DNA of 64,000 nt, from NCBI GenBank assembly GCA_030584065.1, contig CP129489.1, forward strand, positions 2,833,497 through 2,897,496, given 5' to 3'. This DNA comes from Flavobacteriales bacterium. Its GTDB lineage: Bacteria; Bacteroidota; Bacteroidia; Flavobacteriales_F; PHOS-HE28. Shown one piece after another: positions 51,264 to 59,007 of this stretch. The notes beneath the pieces were generated by a model that saw only the letters and a list, made by a program, of their open reading frames with translations, ran no database searches and had not been told where the DNA came from. Position 1 is the stretch's first letter. Each line of letters opens with the position of its first letter. A program made the position numbers and the translations under genes.

Positions 51264-52610
51264 ATGTTCAAGAAGATCCTCATAGCCAACCGCGGCGAGA
51301 TCGCCCTGCGCGTGATCCGCACCTGCCGCGAGATGGGCATCAAGACCGTGGCCGTGTACAGCACCGCCGATAAGGAGAGCCTGCATGTGCGCTTCGCAGA
51401 CGAAGCCGTGTGCATCGGTCCGCCGGTGAGCAAGGAGAGCTACCTCAACATGCCGCGCATCATCGCGGCCGCCGAGATCACCAACGCCGATGCCATCCAC
51501 CCCGGCTATGGCTTCCTCAGCGAGAACGCCAAGTTCAGCAAGCTCTGCCAGCAGCACGGCATCAAATTCATCGGCGCCACGCCCGAGCAGATCGAGGCCA
51601 TGGGCGACAAAGCCACCGCGAAGGCCACCATGATCAAGGCCGGCGTTCCCGTTGTGCCCGGCACCGAGGGCCTCATCTCCGATGTGTCCGTGGCCAAGAA
51701 GGAGGCCAAGCGCATCGGCTACCCTGTGATCCTGAAGGCCACAGCAGGCGGCGGTGGCAAGGGCATGCGCCTGGTGTGGAAGGAGGAGGAGTTCGAGGAG
51801 GCCTTCGAGAAGGCGAGCCAGGAGGCCGGGGCGGCCTTCGGCAACCCCGGCATGTACATGGAGAAGTACATCCTGGAGCCGCGCCACATCGAGATCCAGA
51901 TCGCCGGCGACCAGTATGGTACCTTCTGCCACATGAGCGAGCGCGACTGCAGCATCCAGCGCCGCCACCAGAAGCTCGTGGAAGAGACGCCCAGCCCCTT
52001 CATGACCAAGGAGCTGCGCAAGAAGATGGGTGCTGCCGCCATCAAGGCCGCTGCCAGCGTGAGCTACGAGGGCGTGGGTACTGTGGAGTTCCTGGTGGAC
52101 AAGGACCGGAACTTCTACTTCATGGAGATGAACACCCGGATCCAGGTGGAGCACACGATCACCGAGGAGGTGATCGACTACGACCTGATCCGCGAACAGA
52201 TCAAGATCGCGGCGGGCATCCCCATCAGCGGCCTCAATTACGAGCCTACGCGCCACAGCATCCAGTGCCGCATCAACGCGGAGGACCCCTTCAACAACTT
52301 CCGCCCTACGCCCGGCAAGATCACCAGCTACCACAGCCCCGGAGGCCATGGCGTGCGGGTGGACACGCACGTGTACGCCGGCTACACCATTCCGCCGAAC
52401 TACGACAGCATGATCGGCAAGCTGATCGTGAGCGCGCAGACGCGCGAGGAGGCGCTGACCAAGATGGAGCGCGCGCTGAGCGAGTACGTGATCGAGGGGG
52501 TGCACACCACCATCCCCTTCCACCTGCAGCTGATGCAGAACGAGAAGTTCCGCGAAGGCGTATTCACCACGAAGTTCCTTGAGGACTTCGAGATCAAGAA
52601 GCCGGGCTAG
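51264..52610 (+). CDS. accC: Acetyl-CoA carboxylase biotin carboxylase subunit
   Basis: The 448-residue ATP-grasp enzyme carboxylates the biotin on AccB. It begins [21 protein letters not shown] and contains [13 protein letters not shown], the glycine-rich loop [39 protein letters not shown] and the C-terminal AccC domain. Length agrees with the family. The stop lies 24 bases from the convergent C45 gene. Confidence 0.96.
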   Translation: MFKKILIANRGEIALRVIRTCREMGIKTVAVYSTADKESLHVRFADEAVCIGPPVSKESYLNMPRIIAAAEITNADAIHPGYGFLSENAKFSKLCQQHGIKFIGATPEQIEAMGDKATAKATMIKAGVPVVPGTEGLISDVSVAKKEAKRIGYPVILKATAGGGGKGMRLVWKEEEFEEAFEKASQEAGAAFGNPGMYMEKYILEPRHIEIQIAGDQYGTFCHMSERDCSIQRRHQKLVEETPSPFMTKELRKKMGAAAIKAAASVSYEGVGTVEFLVDKDRNFYFMEMNTRIQVEHTITEEVIDYDLIREQIKIAAGIPISGLNYEPTRHSIQCRINAEDPFNNFRPTPGKITSYHSPGGHGVRVDTHVYAGYTIPPNYDSMIGKLIVSAQTREEALTKMERALSEYVIEGVHTTIPFHLQLMQNEKFREGVFTTKFLEDFEIKKPG

Positions 52611-52634
52611 GCACGCCGGGGCCGCCGTTGCGCC

Positions 52635-53630
52635 TCATTTGGCCAGGTACCTCCCCACAGGCCGCAACAGCACTACCTGCACCTCCTGTTCCTCGAAACG
52701 GGAGAAGCTCGCTTCCACCTGCTTGTCCGGCCAGATGATCTGCACCCGGCCCTTGGCCACGTCGTAGGCCGCAGTGTACAGCGTGCCGAAGCCGCGCAGG
52801 TATTGCTGGCTGTAGAGGGGGGGCTTGAGGAACTGCTTGATGAGCGCCGCGCGGGTGAGCTTCGGCTGTGCGATGCTGTGCTCCAGGTGGTGCTTGCGCT
52901 CTATGGTGTGCGTGAAGGCAGCGTACTCATCCCACTCCACCTGGTGCTGGTGGTTGCAAGCCACGGCCTGGTAGATCACCTGGGCCGGACGGTCGTGGTT
53001 CATGTACACGGTGGCGTACTTGCCGCTCTTGTCCACCACGGTGACGTTGTAGCCCATGTGCACCGGGATGCGTGAAAGCACCGCGCACGCCTCATCGGTG
53101 GTGCTGCAGGTCTCGAGCACGTACCGGATCACCAGCGGAATGCCGAAGCCGGATCCCCACACCTTCCGGCCACCGAAGGCGAGCGACACGGCCAGGCCGT
53201 CGATGTTCATGCCGTCGAGCAGGCCCCACGCGCTGTCTTGTATGCCGATCACGGGCTTGCAGTACTCGGTGTAGCGCAGGCGACCATCGAAGTACCGCGG
53301 GTCGAAGTCGTAGTTGCGGATGAGCGTGGGCGCTCCCTTGGTCCACGCCACCTGGGAGCAGCCGGCCATGTAAGGCGGCGGGTTCCACATGCTCAGGAAG
53401 CGCGCGGCAACATCGTCGTTGTTCGCCAGGCGGCAGAGGCTGTTGTACACCGGGATCAGCTCCGGCATGCGCAACTCCAGCATGCTCCGGCAGGTCGACT
53501 GGTCAGGACGCTTCTCCAAGCCTTCGCTCTCGTACCAGATCCTGAACAGGGGCCAGGCGTGGTCGAAGAACTTCTGCCAGCGGTCGCTGGGCCAGGGTTC
53601 ACGGACGAGTTTCAGGTGGACGTACATCAC
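52635..53630 (-). CDS. C45-type Ntn-hydrolase (acyl-CoA:6-APA acyltransferase-like)
   Basis: The 331-residue protein resembles peptidase family C45 / penicillin acyltransferase-like Ntn hydrolases. The likely autocatalytic nucleophile is Cys91 in MAGCSQVAW, followed by LIRNYDFDPRYFDGRL and later GRKVWGSGFGIPLVIRYVLETC and YMNHDRP. Such enzymes mature by self-cleavage before the Cys and then hydrolyse or transfer amide-bound acyl groups. Substrate unknown. It is the last gene of the amine cluster, separated from the ATP-grasp gene by a small inverted-repeat element. Confidence 0.8.
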   Translation of the reverse strand: MMYVHLKLVREPWPSDRWQKFFDHAWPLFRIWYESEGLEKRPDQSTCRSMLELRMPELIPVYNSLCRLANNDDVAARFLSMWNPPPYMAGCSQVAWTKGAPTLIRNYDFDPRYFDGRLRYTEYCKPVIGIQDSAWGLLDGMNIDGLAVSLAFGGRKVWGSGFGIPLVIRYVLETCSTTDEACAVLSRIPVHMGYNVTVVDKSGKYATVYMNHDRPAQVIYQAVACNHQHQVEWDEYAAFTHTIERKHHLEHSIAQPKLTRAALIKQFLKPPLYSQQYLRGFGTLYTAAYDVAKGRVQIIWPDKQVEASFSRFEEQEVQVVLLRPVGRYLAK

Positions 53631-53645
53631 TCACTTCGTTCGGGC

Positions 53646-53713
53646 GAATGGTCACTGGTGAATGGCGACTGGCGGACTCAGCGCCGGCACCAATGACCAT
53701 TCACTATTCACCA
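53646..53713. repeat. Inverted-repeat element of GGTGAATGG type
   Basis: The arm at 53646-53672 (GAATGGTCACTGGTGAATGG...) is an imperfect inverse of 53690-53713 (CCAATGACCATTCACTATTC...), about 17 of 23 positions matching. It fills most of the gap between two same-strand genes. Confidence 0.55.
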
Positions 53714-53723
53714 AGCACTCTCA

Positions 53724-55364
53724 TTACATCATCTTGAACCCCCCGATCTCCAGAAGGTGCTCGTGACCATTGGCGGCCGTAGCTCCCGGCGCCATGCTCT
53801 TGAACTGCCCGCGCATCGCCGCCAGCCACTTCTTGGCGCGCTCGGTGAGCTGGAAATCGTCGGTCATCATGCGGCCGCGCATCACCAGGATGCCCATGTC
53901 GGCGCCCTCGTAGAACCAGTCGCCCGGACGCGTGATGCGCAGGAAGAAGGCCTCGTTGTCCTTCTCCACATAGCGGCGGTGCGTGTCCATGCGCCAGAAG
54001 TAGATGCTGCCGTCGTCGCGCATGCGCCAGATGCCGCTGCGGGGGGCGTCGGTCACGCGTTGCACATCCTCGGCGGTGTACTTGATCACCATCTGGCCCC
54101 AGCTGTCGATGTTGCGCGGGTCGCTCCAGCGGCGGTTCAGCGCGTTCACGCTCAGCTCGTACGGCACGTTCATCCATTCCAGCGTGTGGAAGAGGTGGAG
54201 CGGCGCATCGGCCAGGGCGAAGGCGGCGTGGTTGGTGATGGAGCTCGCGCCGGTCACGCGCGGGTTCAGTTCGCCGAGGTAGATCTCGCCGTTGTCGGTG
54301 TCGATCAGGAAGTCGAGCTCGAAGTAGCCCTTGTAGCCCTCCTTCAGCAGCTGGTCGCCGAACTTGCGCGCATAGCGGCGTGCCTTCGCGCGGACCTCCG
54401 GTGTGAAGGTGTCGGCGTAGATCTCGTTGCCGCACCAGCCGCCCTTGTACGGCGTGAGCTCCTTGAAGCCCACCAGCTCCGTCATCAGCGGGGCCACGAT
54501 GGTGCCGTGCCGCGTCACACAGGCCTCCATGGCCGCGCCACGGCAGTTGATGCGCTTCATGATCTTGCACTCCTTCTCCGCCTCGATCTCCTTGGCGTAC
54601 TTGGCATACTCCACCTCGTTCTTGATGAAGAAGGTGGTGTGGCCGCTGTCGCCGTAGGGGGTCTGCACCACCAGGTCGCTGCCCAGTTTCCCTTTCGCCG
54701 CGACCTGCAGGAGGTGCGCGTAGTTCTTCACCGGACTAAGCACGTATGGCACGCAGGGCACGCCGGCCTTCTCCGCCACGCGGTTGGTGTTCACCTTGTT
54801 GTCCAGCCAGCTGCGCAGCTTGGCGGGTGGGAAGATCACCTCCAGACCGGCCTTCTTCGCAAGCGCTTCCGTCTTCTCGTCGAACATCAGGAAAAGGGCC
54901 TTGCCTGCGGTCTTCCCGCTCATTCTCCTGCTCTCGATGAAGTCGCGCACCTCGCTGTGGGTGAGCAGGTAGTTGTTGATGTCCTCGATGCTCTGGAACT
55001 CCTCGTGCGGCTCCTCGGTGCGCGGGCTCATCAGGTTGGGGTGCAGCCCATCGAAGCAGTCGATGTAGGTGATGAACTTGAAGCCCTTGATCCACTCGTC
55101 GGCACCCAGCAGGTTGAAGTTGGTCGCACTGATGAAGTAGAGCGGCACCTCGTTGCGGTGGAAGAAGCGGCGGATGTCGCTGATGCCCTTGAGCAGGTTC
55201 GCGGGCTTCTTCCGTACGACCCGCTTCCTGGCCGGTGCATTCTTCTTTGCGGCGGCCTTCTTCGCTGGGCGCGTCGTCCGTGTGCTGGTCGCCATGCTTG
55301 CCGTGCGCGTGGCGGTGGCCTTCTTGGCGGCTTTGCGGCGGGCGGGGGTCTTCTTTTTGGCCAT
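53724..55364 (-). CDS. ATP-grasp family ligase with basic histone-like N-terminal tail
   Basis: The 546-residue protein begins with about 55 residues of Lys/Ala/Arg/Thr-rich sequence (MAKKKTPARRKAAKK...), then a pre-ATP-grasp region and an ATP-grasp domain: LVVQTPYGDSGHTTFFI as the glycine-rich loop, a central CKIMKRINCRGAAMEACVT, and YFELDFLIDTDNGEIYLGELNPRVTGAS carrying the Mg-binding Glu and Asn. It should ligate a carboxylate to an amine using ATP; the substrate is unknown. A TACTTTGC box lies upstream. Neighbouring decarboxylase, nitrilase and aminotransferase genes suggest an amine or amino-acid derived product. Confidence 0.85.
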   Translation of the reverse strand: MAKKKTPARRKAAKKATATRTASMATSTRTTRPAKKAAAKKNAPARKRVVRKKPANLLKGISDIRRFFHRNEVPLYFISATNFNLLGADEWIKGFKFITYIDCFDGLHPNLMSPRTEEPHEEFQSIEDINNYLLTHSEVRDFIESRRMSGKTAGKALFLMFDEKTEALAKKAGLEVIFPPAKLRSWLDNKVNTNRVAEKAGVPCVPYVLSPVKNYAHLLQVAAKGKLGSDLVVQTPYGDSGHTTFFIKNEVEYAKYAKEIEAEKECKIMKRINCRGAAMEACVTRHGTIVAPLMTELVGFKELTPYKGGWCGNEIYADTFTPEVRAKARRYARKFGDQLLKEGYKGYFELDFLIDTDNGEIYLGELNPRVTGASSITNHAAFALADAPLHLFHTLEWMNVPYELSVNALNRRWSDPRNIDSWGQMVIKYTAEDVQRVTDAPRSGIWRMRDDGSIYFWRMDTHRRYVEKDNEAFFLRITRPGDWFYEGADMGILVMRGRMMTDDFQLTERAKKWLAAMRGQFKSMAPGATAANGHEHLLEIGGFKMM

Positions 55365-55381
55365 GGTGCTGGTCAGTGGTA

Positions 55382-55389
55382 GCAAAGTA
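55382..55389 (-). promoter_or_regulatory. -7 box TACTTTGC for ATP-grasp gene
   Basis: The minus strand reads TACTTTGC 17 bases before the ATG at 55364, so the ATP-grasp gene can be transcribed independently of the upstream methyltransferase unit. Confidence 0.4.
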
Positions 55390-55592
55390 AGGCGGCCGGT
55401 CCGTTGGTCATAGGGTTGGGCGTGCCCCCGTCCCAAATGCGGCCGGGGTCGCGTGCTGCGCTATAGCCGGACTTGTCAGGGCCAGCGGCTGCAGCACTGC
55501 GGGGTCTTCCTTCGGTCGCCTCCTCGTTGCTCGCATCCGCAAGGCCCTGCCTGCACCGGGCTGCCGCTGCGCCCGCTCACGCCAATTCGCGG

Positions 55593-57878
55593 CTATTCCG
55601 AATCCATCTCAGGAGGAGGGGACCCACCCGCAACTTCTCTTTGGGTATATACGATGCAACCCTTGACCAAGCGCCTGAGCTCGTCTCTTCGGTACTCATC
55701 TATCTGATCTTGCTCGAGATCACTTTGAGTGATAGACGTGACATCTGATTGGACATCCTGCCAATGGATGAGCACATTCATGACCAGCCAGATCTCGAAG
55801 CGCTTACGGAATGAGGCACCTAAGGCAATGTCCTTGCGGTCAAACACGTTGGACATTTCAGCATATCGCGGGAAGAGTGTGCTGTAGCGTATGACCAAGG
55901 TGTCCTCGGCTGTTACATAATCATAGTCTGCTGCTACGGCGTCAACCTCCTTAGGCCAGTTCAGGGACACCCACTCTTCGCTATCCATGGATTCAACCGG
56001 CTGGCAGTCGATCTTGGGCAGATTGATTTGACGAGTGTTGGTCTTGGCGGGAGGCTCCTTGACAATGGTAATGGCTACGCTAGCCGCGATGGTAGGCTGG
56101 TCCATTGGGTGTAACTCTACCCTGAATGAACCCGAGGTTCCAACCTGAGCATCAGGTGCGGCGGCCAGGATTACTCGAAGGTGGCCATCGCGCAGTTCAC
56201 TTGATCCAGCTACTGAAACCCCTTCCAAGTTGACTATGAAACTGAACCTGCTCAGTCGCGGGTCTCTTGCATCGTGGTAGCGTGAATGTGCGTTTGTACG
56301 AAGCCTCAGGTATCTTCTTTGACCAGGGAAGAGTTCTATCGGTTCACTGGCGAGGATCTCGAGCAATGACGGGGGCTCGACCACAGGGATCGGGTCCGGC
56401 TTCCTAGCCGCCTTTCGATCTCCACTACCGGTTCGCTTTGACTGATCGCCTGTACTCGATTTTGCCCCTCCTGCATCTTCTGCAATTGAATAGCCGAACA
56501 CCTTGAGCATTCTGGCTACTTCGCGCCGAACCTCTCTCTCCGCTTCTTCGTCCCGCTCTTTGGTTCCGGCCCGCTTAGCCTCCTCCTGTAGTTGGGCAAG
56601 TCGGTCGTCACTTTGAAAGGCTTTCAGTAGTTCGTCACGTATGAGATTCTGTACAAGACCCTTGCGAGACTCTTCTCTATTCGAGACGAAGAGCACGCGC
56701 TTGGCATCGTCGGACAGATCATCGCAACTGATGTGTACGACCATCCTGGAGGTCAGGTGAGTTAGACCAGCTTCTTTCCGAAGCAGGCCTGATGTCCATT
56801 CAGCGTGTGTTTGACCATTGACGGTCAGAACGATAGGTCTCGCTCCATTGACGAATGCTTTGTTCGGTGCTGTTTTCGTGCTGGGCTCAAGCACCCAGTA
56901 CTCGATTCCAATTCGGCCGAACTCCCCGAGGTCAGGAAAGAACATCGGGCAGGAGTAGCTAAGCTTGGACGACTCATCGTCTTCCTCTCGAGCTCCATTC
57001 AGCGCACTTCGAGAACCCTTGATAGTTCTGGAGTACTTGTGAACGTCGTTCTCGAAGTAGAACGGAAGCACGGGATCGAAGAGGATGGACTGAGAGCGAC
57101 CATAAAGACTATTGGGGCCCAGAGGAGAGGGGTAGTCGTCTAGGTCGTAGCCATAATGGCGCACAACAGTGGAATACTCTCCTAGTTGATCAACTGGTTC
57201 GCACGTCAGTACAGATTCGGATCTTGTCAGATAGACGTAGGACCCGAGCTTAACCCCTGCAGGGGGTTGAAGTTTCACAATCGTGAAACCGACTTGGTCT
57301 GGTGCTCTAGTATCACGGGAGACGATTAGAGTATAGTCCGATGAGGCAAACGTTGCCGAGCCACCTTGGCCAAAGGCCCCAATGAGATAGAACTTATCCA
57401 GCTTGTTCTCCGCATTCAGACTGAGGATCGTCCTGGGTATGGCATCAGGCGCCAAGCCAACACCCTTATCCGCGACTTGGACTGTACGCTTCGCTTTGCC
57501 GTCTCCTTCTAATAGTCTGACCGTGACACTCTGCAGAGCAAGTTGGCGTCTGGCAGAAGGGGTCAGTTGATGCAGCCCCTGAATTGGCACATTGAACCAT
57601 GCCGCAGCCGCTTCTCGTGGCGTTCGACATTCTGGACGCCCGTTATGTTCATTGTACGCCCGTTGAACAACAGCATCAATACCGTTCGTGACCCGCTCAA
57701 TCAAGGCGCGGGCTGGATCGCCCGCAACTTGAATACTCCCACTGTTGTTCGTTCTACCGCCGACTGGCTTCCATGTGATTACAGCTTCATGGATGGTCAC
57801 GAACTCTTCAACAAGACGACGCACTTCGTTCGCCTTGTCTGTCAGCAATAGCGCAGTAAGGAACTCTTTCTCGGTCAT
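55593..57878 (-). CDS. GHKL (MORC/Hsp90-like) ATPase linked to DNA methyltransferase
   Basis: The 761-residue protein has a GHKL ATPase domain at about 40-200: N box E61RVTNGID68, G1 box D137KGVG, and G2 box G167AFGQGG, the arrangement of MutL/Hsp90/MORC ATPases rather than of histidine kinases, with no phospho-acceptor His domain. An S5-like region follows, then a charged coiled coil (about 425-480), a basic linker, an Ig-like beta region (about 520-630) and an unknown C-terminal domain. No nuclease motif is seen. It starts 19 bases after the methyltransferase gene, and both are AT-richer than their surroundings. The role is inferred as DNA defence or methylation-linked. Confidence 0.8.
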   Translation of the reverse strand: MTEKEFLTALLLTDKANEVRRLVEEFVTIHEAVITWKPVGGRTNNSGSIQVAGDPARALIERVTNGIDAVVQRAYNEHNGRPECRTPREAAAAWFNVPIQGLHQLTPSARRQLALQSVTVRLLEGDGKAKRTVQVADKGVGLAPDAIPRTILSLNAENKLDKFYLIGAFGQGGSATFASSDYTLIVSRDTRAPDQVGFTIVKLQPPAGVKLGSYVYLTRSESVLTCEPVDQLGEYSTVVRHYGYDLDDYPSPLGPNSLYGRSQSILFDPVLPFYFENDVHKYSRTIKGSRSALNGAREEDDESSKLSYSCPMFFPDLGEFGRIGIEYWVLEPSTKTAPNKAFVNGARPIVLTVNGQTHAEWTSGLLRKEAGLTHLTSRMVVHISCDDLSDDAKRVLFVSNREESRKGLVQNLIRDELLKAFQSDDRLAQLQEEAKRAGTKERDEEAEREVRREVARMLKVFGYSIAEDAGGAKSSTGDQSKRTGSGDRKAARKPDPIPVVEPPSLLEILASEPIELFPGQRRYLRLRTNAHSRYHDARDPRLSRFSFIVNLEGVSVAGSSELRDGHLRVILAAAPDAQVGTSGSFRVELHPMDQPTIAASVAITIVKEPPAKTNTRQINLPKIDCQPVESMDSEEWVSLNWPKEVDAVAADYDYVTAEDTLVIRYSTLFPRYAEMSNVFDRKDIALGASFRKRFEIWLVMNVLIHWQDVQSDVTSITQSDLEQDQIDEYRRDELRRLVKGCIVYTQREVAGGSPPPEMDSE

Positions 57879-57897
57879 GGCGTTAGGCCAAGTTGAT

Positions 57898-58890
57898 TTA
57901 CACAACCTCGGTTTCAATGAGCTTGGGGAAGCGCCCCATCGCCCCTTCCAGATAGCTATCCACAACCTCAGTCGCGAACCATGTTCTGCCCATCTCCTCA
58001 GCAGCAGCCCCCGTGGTCATGCTCCCTCCAAACGGATCGAATACGAGGTCCCCAGGCTCCGTGCAAAGACCAATGAAGAACTTGGGCAGGGATATTGGCA
58101 TGCGCGCGGGATGCTGCTTTAGTCCCTTGGCCTTGCAGTACGCATGGTATGAGTCGGAGCTACCTGTGTTAGAACCTACAAGGAAGTTGTCAGCCTCATG
58201 TTGCAGGACATTCGGTGGGATGGCACCACCGTTGTCAGAGAGGAAGGAAGTTGCGGAAATGACGTGTTCCGACGGGCGTGTTCCGGCGTTATAGGATTGC
58301 TTCTTGAGCAGCTTGCGCATTGAAGGACTATAGGGCACAAGGACCCCGCGATTGTTCGCCTTCGGCCGTGGTGTTGGACTCAGCCACCAGAGCATTGTGA
58401 ACGCGTCTTTCACTCTCGTTCGGTCAACTGTTACCCATTGAGCTGGTGTTGGCAGTTTGGCTGGGTTGTACCAAACGAACTGCTGACAGAGGTATAGGTT
58501 GGCTGCTTTCTTGAACTCAAGAAGTGCTTCAAGAGCAAGTGTGGACATGACCGGTAGCCCTGGCTCCCATGAATTGCCGATTTCAATAACGATGGAGCCG
58601 TCAGGTCGCAAGACATCAGTTAGCAGTACCGCGTATTCGCTCAACCACTTCTTGTAGGCATCACCGGTCTTGTTGTCGTACGCCTTCTTTCGATTCAGGG
58701 GAAAGGGAGGCGAGGTGAAGACGAGCTGCACCTGGCCTCGAAGATCCTTCATCGCCTTGGACTTTAGCAGGTCCTCCGATGAGCCATTAACGGCATAGCC
58801 ATGTTCAGTTTCGAACGAGACCTCCATACCATCAGGGAGTTTACTCTTGAGGATGTTGCGGATTATGGAGTGGCTCTTATTGCGGGCCAT
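57898..58890 (-). CDS. DNA methyltransferase, predicted N4-cytosine type (beta class)
   Basis: The 330-residue enzyme has the catalytic motif IV first, TSPPF at residues 59-63, and the AdoMet-binding motif I late, FDPFGGS at 284-290 followed by EEMGRTWFATEV. This order is the beta class, and S-P-P-F together with the size close to M.PvuII points to N4-cytosine methylation, although N6-adenine cannot be excluded. Residues 145-235 should form the target-recognition part. No restriction endonuclease gene is next to it; the following gene is a GHKL ATPase. Codon use is visibly AT-richer than in flanking genes, suggesting transfer. Confidence 0.88.
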   Translation of the reverse strand: MARNKSHSIIRNILKSKLPDGMEVSFETEHGYAVNGSSEDLLKSKAMKDLRGQVQLVFTSPPFPLNRKKAYDNKTGDAYKKWLSEYAVLLTDVLRPDGSIVIEIGNSWEPGLPVMSTLALEALLEFKKAANLYLCQQFVWYNPAKLPTPAQWVTVDRTRVKDAFTMLWWLSPTPRPKANNRGVLVPYSPSMRKLLKKQSYNAGTRPSEHVISATSFLSDNGGAIPPNVLQHEADNFLVGSNTGSSDSYHAYCKAKGLKQHPARMPISLPKFFIGLCTEPGDLVFDPFGGSMTTGAAAEEMGRTWFATEVVDSYLEGAMGRFPKLIETEVV

Positions 58891-58947
58891 GTGATTCCTG
58901 AGTTGTGTGTTCGTTCTTCTTGAGATTCTTGACTGCCTGGACGTCTT

Positions 58948-59004
58948 TCACGTTGTATGCGAAGCATTGTTCTTCTTCGCAGCCGCCTTGGTCTTTTTGC
59001 TCAT
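58948..59004 (-). other. 18-codon Lys/Ala-rich open frame at island border (possible remnant)
   Basis: An ATG three bases after the decarboxylase stop opens a frame coding MSKKTKAAAKKNNASHTT, then a TGA. The start resembles the basic Lys/Ala tail of the ATP-grasp protein on the far side of the island. It may be the 5' remnant of a gene cut by the island, or chance. Confidence 0.25.
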
Positions 59005-59007
59005 GGC

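Noticed and set aside
55453..55748. Short plus-strand frames at the left border of the methyltransferase island
   Set aside because: They span the border between GC-rich and AT-rich sequence and run antisense into the ATPase gene, so they are chance frames.
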